Assembly (NCBI GenBank): GCA_964475415.1
Contig: CAYYWZ010000010.1
Span: 22,589 to 86,588, forward strand
Reading direction: 5' to 3'
Length of the DNA: 64,000 nucleotides
From: CALCMJ01 sp964475415
Lineage (GTDB): Bacteria > Bacteroidota > Bacteroidia > Chitinophagales > Saprospiraceae
Within the stretch, counting starts at the first letter, position 1; every line of letters starts with the position of its first letter. The position numbers were made by a program, and so were the translations under genes. Of the stretch, positions 35,726 through 42,519 are shown piece after piece. The notes under the pieces are model-generated. The model was not told the origin of the DNA. It ran no database searches and saw only the letters and a list, made by a program, of their open reading frames with translations.

Positions 35726-35775
35726 CTTGATATTTTATAAAATGTAAAGTATATTTGACATAATGTAAAGTTTAC
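35726..35775 (+). promoter_or_regulatory. Promoter with overlapping repeat operator for the small HTH operon
   Basis: CTTG (35726-35729), 20 nt, TATATTTG (35750-35757) matches the Bacteroidota -33/-7 promoter. The 10-mer AATGTAAAGT occurs twice, at 35741-35750 and 35763-35772, 22 bp apart, flanking the -7 box. The second copy lies within GTAAAGTTTAC (35765-35775), a palindrome about the central G. The layout fits a repressor site, plausibly for the Xre-type protein encoded in this operon. Confidence 0.55.
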
Positions 35776-35794
35776 TTATCACAAATCTTATAAA

Positions 35795-36262
35795 ATGTCT
35801 AAACAAGTATCATCATATAATGAGGAGCATGAGGCTCTGAATAAGGTCATAAATTTCAGATTCCCACATACTTTTAAGAAGGTGGGTATAATAGGTGCCG
35901 TTTCGGTTTTAGCTTATTTGTTCGCTTATAAGTTTATAGGCAGCAACACCTTACTCACTAAAGATCTTCTGAGAACATTGATTTTGTTATTTCTTTTTGT
36001 AGCGTCTCTAAGTAAAGAAAAAATAGAAGATGAATATACCGTCCATATAAGGTTCCAGTCTTATATTGTTGCCTTTATAGTTACAGCTATTTATGCTATT
36101 GTCATTCCATTTGTAGGCTTCTTCTTAGAAATTATAATCAGAAAAATAACTAATGACGGAGTAGTCAACTTAAATGATGTTTCTGCTTTTGAAGTGCTCT
36201 TCATGATGATGGCAATGCAACTCTTATTTTTTACAACACTAAAAAGATTTGGCAGGTGCTAA
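35795..36262 (+). CDS. Small polytopic membrane protein cotranscribed with an HTH regulator
   Basis: This 155-residue protein has about four transmembrane helices (residues ~32-48, 60-75, 88-112 and 130-148) and a charged N-terminus. I see no enzymatic motif. A charged EKIEDEYTVHIRFQSY loop sits between helices 2 and 3, a pattern seen in DUF2178-like membrane proteins that pair with Xre regulators. The 3' end overlaps the HTH gene by 7 nt, so translation is coupled. The promoter at 35726-35757 lies just upstream. It is probably a small sensor or regulated membrane protein; function unknown. Confidence 0.65.
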   Translation: MSKQVSSYNEEHEALNKVINFRFPHTFKKVGIIGAVSVLAYLFAYKFIGSNTLLTKDLLRTLILLFLFVASLSKEKIEDEYTVHIRFQSYIVAFIVTAIYAIVIPFVGFFLEIIIRKITNDGVVNLNDVSAFEVLFMMMAMQLLFFTTLKRFGRC

Positions 36263-36456
36263 ATAGACTAAAAATAGAGCGCGCAGAAAAAGATCTAACG
36301 CAGGATCAACTAGCAAAGAAGATAGGCGTATCTAGACAAACTATTAACTCTATAGAAAAGAATAGGTATGTACCTTCCACCATTCTAGCCTTGAAAATTT
36401 CTGAATTGTTCAGTAAGTCTGTAAATGATATTTTCTTTTTGGAAAAGGAGGATTAA
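36256..36456 (+). CDS. Xre-family helix-turn-helix transcriptional regulator
   Basis: This 66-residue protein is almost entirely one HTH_3 domain: LKIERAEKDLTQDQLAKKIG, then VSRQTINSIEKNRYVPST and ALKISELFSKSVNDIFFLEK. The close YvPs-tilalkIself pattern is typical of small stand-alone regulators encoded with membrane proteins. The GTG start at 36256 overlaps the previous gene's end. The repeat motif around the operon promoter is a plausible binding site, so autoregulation is likely but inferred. Confidence 0.92.
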   Translation: MLNRLKIERAEKDLTQDQLAKKIGVSRQTINSIEKNRYVPSTILALKISELFSKSVNDIFFLEKED

Positions 36457-36788
36457 AATTCATAAGAATACATTTTAGCATCTTTTGAATTTCTTATTTT
36501 AGATATCTCAAAATGTAAATTATCTTAATTTTAGAATATTCTACTTATTAGTGTATCATAAGATATATTGCAACTGAGCAAATTGACATGAACAGAAGAA
36601 ATATAATCACCACATCAGAAAGAAAAGCATACTATAAACTGCCAACACAAAGACATATGACTTATTCTCTTCCTAATTTCTTAATATAATGATGATATCA
36701 ACGTAAACTTCTATTCATAATAGAGCATATTATAAAGCTTTACCTTACTTTTACACCATATTAATAGAATCTCCTTGTAAGATTACAG
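36457..36788. other. Gap of ~330 bp between HTH gene and purF
   Basis: It holds one short open frame that may be a transposase remnant (36588-36689), and a further AATGTAAAT-like copy (about 36513) of the upstream repeat. I see no clear -33/-7 promoter for purF and no strong hairpin. Confidence 0.4.
36588..36689 (+). pseudogene. Possible remnant of the N-terminus of a Tn3-family transposase (DUF4158-like)
   Basis: The 33-codon frame starting MNRRNIITTSERKAYYKLPT resembles the start of DUF4158/Tn3-family transposases, which typically read M-(P/x)-R-R-x-I-L-T-x-x-E-R-x-x-x-x-x-L-P. The following residues (QRHMTYSLPNFLI) loosely match the next tyrosine-rich segment before a stop. No further transposase sequence follows. 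Such a short match could be chance. Confidence 0.3.
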
Positions 36789-38684
36789 ATGAGTGAACAA
36801 ATAAAGCATGAATGCGGACTTGCTATGATACGATTGCTGAAGCCGCAATCTTATTATCTAGACAAATATGGTACTTCCTTATACGGGATGAATAAGCTTA
36901 GGCTGCTCTTACAAAAACAGCGTAACAGAGGTCAGGACGGTGCAGGTCTAGCCACTATAAAGTTGGATATGCCACCTGGGCACAGATATATCAGCAGAAA
37001 GAGATCTGCCTCTGGAGCCTATATCAAGGATCTTTTCGAAGCTGTGTATAGTCACTTCAATGATCTAACAGACGAACAGATGAAAGATCCTGAATGGCTA
37101 AAGATGAATATGCCATATACAGGAGAACTATTGTTAGGACATCTAAGGTATGGCACGCATAGTGTCAACACTATAGAAACCTGTCACCCTTTCTTAAGAC
37201 AAAATAACTGGATCACTAGAAATCTTGTTCTTGCTGGAAATTTCAATATGACGAATGTCACAGAACTTTTCCAAGAGCTAGTAGATGTAGGTCAGCATCC
37301 AAAAGAAAAATCTGATACCGTAACCGTTCTGGAAAAGATAGGACACTTCCTAGATGCGGAGGTAGAACGTTTGTTTCATTGGTTCAAACCAGAAGGTTAT
37401 ACGAATGAGGAAATAACCATGCTAATAGCAGATCATATAGATGTACAAAGGTTATTACAAAGGGCTTGTAGAAAATTTGATGGGGGTTATGTTATGGCGG
37501 GAATGATCGGTCATGGAGATGCTTTCGTTCTTAGAGATCCATCAGGAATAAGACCAGCGTTCTATTATCAAGATGATGAGATTGTTGCGGTAGCATCAGA
37601 AAAACCTGCTATACAAACAGCGCTCAATGTAGGTTACAAAAAAATCAAAGAACTAAAAAGAGGGCACGCACTAATCATAAAGAAAAATGGCAAGGTTACA
37701 GAACAACTTGTAAAAGAACAATTACCACGAAAAGCTTGCTCATTCGAAAGAATATATTTTTCTAGAGGAACTGATAAAGATATCTACCTAGAAAGAAAAA
37801 AACTAGGTGAACTACTAGCTACTGTAATTCTAAAAGAAGCTAAGTACGATTTCAAAAAAACTGTTTTCTCATTTATCCCTAATACTGCAGAGGTAGCATT
37901 CTATGGGATGATGGATGGCATCCATAAAGAGCTTAACAAAATCAAGACTGGCCAGATCAATGCACTTGGAAAAAATGCAACGCCTAAGGATATAGAAGAA
38001 ATTCTCAAGATTACACCAAGGATGGAAAAATTAGCTGTCAAAGATGCTAAGATGAGAACCTTCATAGCTGATGATACCAGTAGAGGTGAGATGGTTTCTC
38101 ATGTCTATGATGTAACCTATGGTATTGTAAAAAACGAAATAGATACACTAGTAGTTATAGATGATAGTATCGTACGAGGAACTACCTTAAGAGATAGTAT
38201 CTTATTCAATCTCTCCAGACTGAAACCCAAGAAAATAATCGTTGTCTCTTCCGCACCACAGATTAGATTTCCTGATTGCTACGGTATCGACATGTCTAAG
38301 CTCAAAGAATTTGTAGCATTCAGAGCGTTAGTGAAATTACTAGAAAAAGATGGTAAGGAAAATTTGCTTAGAGATACCTACCGAAAATGTAAGGAGCAAC
38401 TAGAACTCCCTGTAGAGGAAATGACCAATCCTCTTAAAGATTTATATGCTCTTTACGAACAAGAAGAAATATCTGAGATGATATGTCAGATTGTAAAACC
38501 TAAGAATTTCAAACCAGAGCTAAAAGTAATCTATCAGACTATAGAAAATTTACATGATGCCTGTCCTAACAATAATGGGGATTGGTATTTTTCTGGCAAC
38601 TACCCTACTCCTGGAGGAAATAGAGTGGTCAATATTGCATTTGTGAATTTCATGGAAAAGAAAGACATGAGAGCCTATGCTTAA
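36789..38684 (+). CDS. purF: Amidophosphoribosyltransferase (long Bacteroidota form of PurF)
   Basis: This enzyme transfers glutamine-derived ammonia to PRPP, the first step of de novo purine synthesis. An eight-residue leader (MSEQIKHE) precedes the N-terminal nucleophile Cys9 (CGLAMIRL), which should be exposed by processing. The class II amidotransferase motifs RNRGQDGAGLA and GHLRYGTHS are present. The phosphoribosyltransferase PRPP loop is VVIDDSIVRGTTLRDS, about residues 455-470. At 631 residues it is longer than the ~470-500 of E. coli PurF, owing to insertions and a C-terminal extension (GDWYFSGNYPTPGGNRVV). It is monocistronic. Purine role is confident; its relation to any second PurF is unknown. 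Confidence 0.9.
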   Translation: MSEQIKHECGLAMIRLLKPQSYYLDKYGTSLYGMNKLRLLLQKQRNRGQDGAGLATIKLDMPPGHRYISRKRSASGAYIKDLFEAVYSHFNDLTDEQMKDPEWLKMNMPYTGELLLGHLRYGTHSVNTIETCHPFLRQNNWITRNLVLAGNFNMTNVTELFQELVDVGQHPKEKSDTVTVLEKIGHFLDAEVERLFHWFKPEGYTNEEITMLIADHIDVQRLLQRACRKFDGGYVMAGMIGHGDAFVLRDPSGIRPAFYYQDDEIVAVASEKPAIQTALNVGYKKIKELKRGHALIIKKNGKVTEQLVKEQLPRKACSFERIYFSRGTDKDIYLERKKLGELLATVILKEAKYDFKKTVFSFIPNTAEVAFYGMMDGIHKELNKIKTGQINALGKNATPKDIEEILKITPRMEKLAVKDAKMRTFIADDTSRGEMVSHVYDVTYGIVKNEIDTLVVIDDSIVRGTTLRDSILFNLSRLKPKKIIVVSSAPQIRFPDCYGIDMSKLKEFVAFRALVKLLEKDGKENLLRDTYRKCKEQLELPVEEMTNPLKDLYALYEQEEISEMICQIVKPKNFKPELKVIYQTIENLHDACPNNNGDWYFSGNYPTPGGNRVVNIAFVNFMEKKDMRAYA

Positions 38685-38923
38685 TTAGGCTTTACAACAG
38701 CTCTAACACATAAATAGAATTGAGATAATAATCTATCGCGTAATCTAGATTACTAGTGATATCATCAATGATAATATAAGTTATCATATCCGTACAACAA
38801 TCCTATCTAGTCCCTGCTTAAACATATATAGGCATATTTTTTCTAAAAAATAGCGTAATTATTGTTAATTAGGCTTTTATATATTATAAAAATCTTTAAT
38901 TTTATAGTTAAATCTAATTTTAT

Positions 38924-39550
38924 ATGAGCAGAATTCTTAAAATAATATTCTACGCCTTCCTTTTAATATTTGTTTATCTATGGATAAGCACGGTATACAA
39001 GTCATGTGGAGACCAGCCAGCTTCTAATGATAGCAATGAGCAGGTCATGATGGGTGAAGAAGAGAATGAAGTAATAGAAAATTATCAAGATCTTACGGGA
39101 ATATCAGATGACGATGAGTTCGAAGGTGGAGATAATAATACTTCTAGCAACACTAGTAATGATGCAATTACGCTAGACGCTGCACTAGATCAGGACTATT
39201 CAGAAGATTTGACACAAGAGGTAAAATCAGAACCTGTTGTTTCCAAGCCTAAAGCTAAACCAAAGCCTGCTCCTCAAGAAACTTATACAGCGCCTAGAAA
39301 TAATGCCTCCTCTTATAAGGTTGGTGACTATCTTATTGTAGCGGGAAGTTATTCTATAGCCTCTAATGCTAACAAGATGGTTTCTAAACTTAGAAAAATG
39401 GGCTACGATAATGCGGAGACAGTACAGTTCGATGCCTCACAATTTAGTTCTGTTGTAGCTTCTAGACATAGCAACTACGATGCTGCTGTCAATGCGGCTA
39501 ACAGTCTTAAATCTAGAGGTGTGGATTGCTATGTACATCGTAAAAAGTAA
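38924..39550 (+). CDS. Single-pass membrane protein with C-terminal SPOR domain
   Basis: One N-terminal transmembrane helix (about residues 5-22) is followed by an acidic, Asn/Ser-rich linker and a Lys/Pro stretch (KPKAKPKPAP). A SPOR domain ends the protein (about residues 130-208): YLIVAGSYSIASNANKMVSKLRKMGYDNAETV ... SVVASRHSNYDAAVNAANSLKSRG. SPOR domains bind denuded peptidoglycan at division or growth sites, so the domain should be periplasmic. It is followed by the SRAP-domain gene at 6 nt, presumably an operon, with no obvious functional link. Confidence 0.9.
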   Translation: MSRILKIIFYAFLLIFVYLWISTVYKSCGDQPASNDSNEQVMMGEEENEVIENYQDLTGISDDDEFEGGDNNTSSNTSNDAITLDAALDQDYSEDLTQEVKSEPVVSKPKAKPKPAPQETYTAPRNNASSYKVGDYLIVAGSYSIASNANKMVSKLRKMGYDNAETVQFDASQFSSVVASRHSNYDAAVNAANSLKSRGVDCYVHRKK

Positions 39551-39556
39551 AAACCT

Positions 39557-40306
39557 ATGTGCGGTAGATCCTCTCTTACTAAGACGGAAAAACAATTAGA
39601 AGAAAGATTCGATGCTACCTTCTACTCGGAAGATCTGGAACGATATAATCCACTTCCTAACTATAACGTTGCTCCTTCCCATATGCACCCAGTAATAAGT
39701 AATATGGATCCTGATCACTTTCAGGCTTTCCGTTGGGGCCTTATACCGTTTTGGGCTAAGGACATGAAGGTAGGATACAAAATGATCAATGCACGAGTAG
39801 AAACCATCTTCGAAAAAAACAGTTTTAAGAAAGCTATAGAAACTCAGCGATGTATTGTTCCTTTTGATGGATTCTATGAGTGGAAGAAAGAAGCTGATGG
39901 AAGCAAAACGCCCTACAGAATAAAAGTAAAAGATATAGACATTTTCTCTATAGCAGGCATATGGGAAAGATGGAAATCTCCCGAAGGAAAAGAAATCTAT
40001 AGTTTCACCCTGATCACGCAAGATGCTGATGAATACATGCAAAGTATCCACAACCGAATGCCCGCGATACTAACTCCTGAATCTGAAAAGCTGTGGCTAC
40101 AAAACGATGTATCTGTGAAGGACCTAGTACAACAACTTGTGCTACCCTTGCAAGATTACGAACTAGAAGCCTACCCTGTTGCTAGTAAGGTAGGAAATGT
40201 AAGGAATAATGACTCTAGTCTCATAGAACCAGCTGCTCAGAAAAAGGTAGTGAAGAAAAAATCTAATCACGGGAAAGATATGAATCGTCATACTTTATTT
40301 GATTAA
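39557..40306 (+). CDS. SRAP-domain DNA-protein crosslink protein (HMCES/YedK-like)
   Basis: This family forms a thiazolidine crosslink with abasic sites in single-stranded DNA through the N-terminal Cys. The features are all there: MCGR start with catalytic Cys2, MINARVET (Asn), CIVPFDGFYEWKK (Glu, at about residue 108) and the late His in IHNRMPAIL. The length of 249 is normal. It probably takes part in abasic-site protection; the old name is SOS response-associated peptidase. It lies 6 nt after the SPOR-domain gene. Confidence 0.93.
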   Translation: MCGRSSLTKTEKQLEERFDATFYSEDLERYNPLPNYNVAPSHMHPVISNMDPDHFQAFRWGLIPFWAKDMKVGYKMINARVETIFEKNSFKKAIETQRCIVPFDGFYEWKKEADGSKTPYRIKVKDIDIFSIAGIWERWKSPEGKEIYSFTLITQDADEYMQSIHNRMPAILTPESEKLWLQNDVSVKDLVQQLVLPLQDYELEAYPVASKVGNVRNNDSSLIEPAAQKKVVKKKSNHGKDMNRHTLFD

Positions 40307-40380
40307 CTTCTTTTACGCATCGTGGTCAATGGATTTGGGATAATCTAAATAACTAATTAGTAACTTACAAGCATTTATCA

Positions 40381-40436
40381 GGCGCGGCTAAAGCCGTGAA
40401 TACATTAAAAAATGTAGTCGAGGCTTTAGCCTCGTT
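40381..40436. repeat. REPIN-like element: two inverted hairpin units
   Basis: The left half carries the hairpin CGGC-TAAA-GCCG (within 40384-40395). The right half carries CGAGGC-TTTA-GCCTCG (40419-40434). The halves 40381-40406 and 40411-40436 are reverse complements at 20 of 26 positions, including an inner ACATT/AATGT pair. Two REP units in opposing orientation around a short spacer is the REPIN plan. Such elements are moved by RAYT transposases; none is in the window. Confidence 0.6.
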
Positions 40437-40516
40437 GGCGATCGTTAATGTTGAGGCTAGAGAAATATAAGATGCGAAACATTCTATTCTAAGATCAAAA
40501 ACTTGTGCAGGAAGAT

Positions 40517-40676
40517 TAACTCCCCCGCGTGAGTAACTCGGAAGGGAGTTCTCCATTGGGTTGCTATTGCGGGATTGAGGTGGGCTCGTCCGACAGGACC
40601 GAACCGAATGGTGAGTCTGTAGAACTACGACCCCTGTGCGCGGCATTTAGCCATAGGGCTGGGGGCACGCCCAAAC
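40517..40676. ncRNA. GC-rich structured segment, possible non-coding RNA or mobile-element core
   Basis: It is far richer in G+C than its surroundings, a common sign of structured RNA in an AT-rich genome. Visible pairings are AACTCCC (40518-40524) with GGGAGTT (40544-40550), a GTCC-GACA-GGAC hairpin (about 40590-40601), a larger CCATT..GG / CC..AATGG pairing (about 40553 with 40605-40613), and a GTC-GTA/TAC-GAC hairpin with a GAAC loop. The GCGCGGC-ATTTA-GCC unit at 40638-40652 resembles the REPIN half. It has no convincing promoter. Confidence 0.4.
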
Positions 40677-40693
40677 AATTATGGTTATAAAAA

Positions 40694-40727
40694 AACGTGC
40701 AAACATCTATATAGACATTTGCACGTT
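40694..40727 (-). terminator. Intrinsic terminator of the surface lipoprotein gene
   Basis: AACGTGCAAA (40694-40703) and TTTGCACGTT (40718-40727) form a perfect 10-bp stem. Read on the minus strand it is followed by a run of Ts, so it ends transcripts of the gene whose stop is at 40767. Confidence 0.9.
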
Positions 40728-40766
40728 CGTATAATATACGCTGGCCTAAGCCATCTATTTCTTATT

Positions 40767-42023
40767 TTAGAACTTGATATCTACTACGTAGTTATCGCCA
40801 TTATCTCCTGGTGTCTCATTGATCTCTCTTACGATAACTAAGAAGAAATCTACGCCGTCAGAAACGACCCATGTATCTCCTACGATAACTTCAAAACTGA
40901 TAAAGTTACCCTCTCCATCCATCGCTGAAAAGGCTGTTGTATTATCCCATATTCCAGATATGCCTTCCTTAGAATCTACGCCGTCAAAACTAAATCCTTC
41001 CGGCAGTCCATTCTGTCCCGCAAATGCGTAACGCATCTCGAATCCATTATTTCCTCCCACTCTCTTGATCCAGTTATCTGCATCTGGTAAGCTGGCATCA
41101 ATACCCAGATCTCTGATCTGATTTTCAGTAGTAGATGAACCAGTACTTTCTCCATTCTCTAGATTCAATCCTCCTGTACCTACGGGTCCAGCAGAGTTGA
41201 ACAGTATCCCTTGCAAACTTGCTTCTAGTGGTGTACTCTGCGCCAACGTTTCTATATCGATCGTTGTCATCGCTCTCATACCTCCTAGATCACCAATGAT
41301 AACCGTATAGGTCTTTGTACTTACATCCGGATGGGCTCTAATAAATAAATCTATAGAAAATCCATTCTGATCATCTAGTGGAACTAGCAAAGGATTAGAT
41401 GGAAATTGTGTACTTAGATCACCGTAATATAATCTTTCTGGTTCTACTAACGCACCGTTTTCTAATACGATGATCGTATCTACTAGACTCGATCCTGCCG
41501 TCACCATAATCGGAATAGATACCAGTGCACCTGGATCTGTCTGGAATACGCCTCCTCCCATAAGATCTATAGATGGTGGTGCTCCTTCTGTTGTGATGGT
41601 TACACTTTCTGATGCTGTAAGATCATTGGTATCTTCTATGACAAACTCAAAAATCTTAGAGGAAACATCTCCCTGAACCATAATATCTATATCCCATGCA
41701 AAACCACTCTGATCCGTAGCATCAAGAATCAAAATAGGATTAGCAACCGCAGGTGCTCCATCTATCATTATTCTAGCCGCATCTACAGTAGCTCCATCTT
41801 CTCTTATCGTAAATACATCAAGCAATCCATCTCCTGCCGTTGTAGAAACACGTGCTGAGAAAGTACCTCCCGGTGTCATCGTAGAAGTAGAACTTACAAT
41901 AGTTAACGATGGGGGAACATCAGCATCAATTCCTCCACCTCCACCTCCTATGTCTTCCTCACAAGAGGTCATCAGGAACATACTAAGAAGGAATAGGCTT
42001 GTTAGCTTCAATAAATTTTTCAT
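40767..42023 (-). CDS. Surface lipoprotein with two tandem beta-sandwich repeats and a C-terminal domain
   Basis: The lipoprotein signal is MKNLLKLTSLFLLSMFLMTSC, followed by acidic residues and a GGGGGG linker (a typical Bacteroidota surface-lipoprotein export context). Two similar domains follow, about residues 36-145 (PPSLTIVSST ... GFAWDIDIMVQGDVSSKIFEFVIED) and 150-262 (PPSIDLMGGG ... GFSIDLFIRAHPDVSTKTYTVIIGD). They look like duplicated Ig-like or SusE/F-like sandwiches. The C-terminal ~150 residues are distinct and end VVDIKF. I cannot name a ligand. It is monocistronic, with a good -7 element at 42062 and a strong terminator. Confidence 0.75.
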   Translation of the reverse strand: MKNLLKLTSLFLLSMFLMTSCEEDIGGGGGGIDADVPPSLTIVSSTSTMTPGGTFSARVSTTAGDGLLDVFTIREDGATVDAARIMIDGAPAVANPILILDATDQSGFAWDIDIMVQGDVSSKIFEFVIEDTNDLTASESVTITTEGAPPSIDLMGGGVFQTDPGALVSIPIMVTAGSSLVDTIIVLENGALVEPERLYYGDLSTQFPSNPLLVPLDDQNGFSIDLFIRAHPDVSTKTYTVIIGDLGGMRAMTTIDIETLAQSTPLEASLQGILFNSAGPVGTGGLNLENGESTGSSTTENQIRDLGIDASLPDADNWIKRVGGNNGFEMRYAFAGQNGLPEGFSFDGVDSKEGISGIWDNTTAFSAMDGEGNFISFEVIVGDTWVVSDGVDFFLVIVREINETPGDNGDNYVVDIKF

Positions 42024-42061
42024 GTTTAATTTTTTTGTTTAATTACCATATTTTTCGGCCG

Positions 42062-42069
42062 CAAAGATA
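42062..42069 (-). promoter_or_regulatory. Candidate -7 element of the surface lipoprotein gene
   Basis: On the minus strand this is TATCTTTG, a full match to TAnnTTTG, 39 bp upstream of the start codon. No clear -33 TTG is at the standard distance. Confidence 0.5.
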
Positions 42070-42423
42070 TCGTTTCTTTCTTTTATGCGCCTTGGTAAAA
42101 AGATTAAAAAAGTATTTTAAGTATTGTTTTTCATTGAGACGTGCTCTTGCACTAGCTAGATAACGTGCGTACGGAATTAAAAGATGTTATAATATTCCTA
42201 AAATTTATCATTTTTATTTTCTGTCCACTCCTCTAGCATTCTTTTGATTTTGATTTTGTGGCTTTGTATGTCAATGGGATTCTTGCTAACTTACTTATTA
42301 TCATACATTTACTACCCTATCTCTAACGTCATAAGCACTACCTCTTACTGCTATACAATATTTGTAATATGTCAATTAGTGTACGCCTCCTTACTTGATT
42401 ATTTCGAAATAAAAACAGTTATG

Positions 42424-42455
42424 CTTGACTATTAGTGCATTGGTTTATATATTTG
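42424..42455 (+). promoter_or_regulatory. Candidate promoter of the dnaE gene
   Basis: CTTG (42424-42427) and TATATTTG (42448-42455) are 20 nt apart. This is the same arrangement as the promoter at 35726-35757 and matches the Bacteroidota consensus. It leaves a leader of ~60 nt before the TTG start at 42520. Confidence 0.55.
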
Positions 42456-42519
42456 ACTGATATATCGTCTTATTATAGTCGAATTATCCGACTTTATTAA
42501 ATTTAATTATATTATCCTC

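Larger units (their letters stand above)
40307..40766. other. Gene-free region with REPIN-like repeat, GC-rich structured island and terminator
   Basis: 460 bp between convergent genes contain a REPIN-like inverted pair (40381-40436), a GC-rich segment (40517-40676) and a strong terminator (40694-40727). The minus-strand open frame across 40365-40646 has no protein-like features, so I treat the region as non-coding. Confidence 0.65.
42024..42519. other. ~500-bp divergent intergenic region between lipoprotein and dnaE
   Basis: It contains the -7 elements for both flanking genes (42062-42069 on minus, 42424-42455 on plus). The rest is plain AT-rich DNA. A hydrophobic 63-codon frame at 42244-42435 has no supporting features. 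Confidence 0.5.

Noticed and set aside
38681..38877. Direct repeat TTAATTAGGCTTT at 38681-38693 and 38865-38877, after purF and before the SPOR gene
   Set aside because: Thirteen AT-rich bases, one copy including the purF stop codon; no palindrome, flanking element or spacing pattern supports a function.
39596..40051. 151-codon minus-strand frame inside the SRAP gene
   Set aside because: It lies wholly antisense to a well-supported gene with conserved residues.
40365..40646. Minus-strand open frame of 93 codons across the GC-rich island
   Set aside because: It has a Ser/Pro/Arg-rich composition with no domain, start context or neighbour logic. It covers hairpins and repeat units, so it is best read as chance in non-coding DNA.
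42244..42435. 63-codon hydrophobic frame in the lipoprotein-dnaE gap
   Set aside because: The protein is hydrophobic only because the DNA is AT-rich. No start context or recognisable motif, and it overlaps the promoter region.
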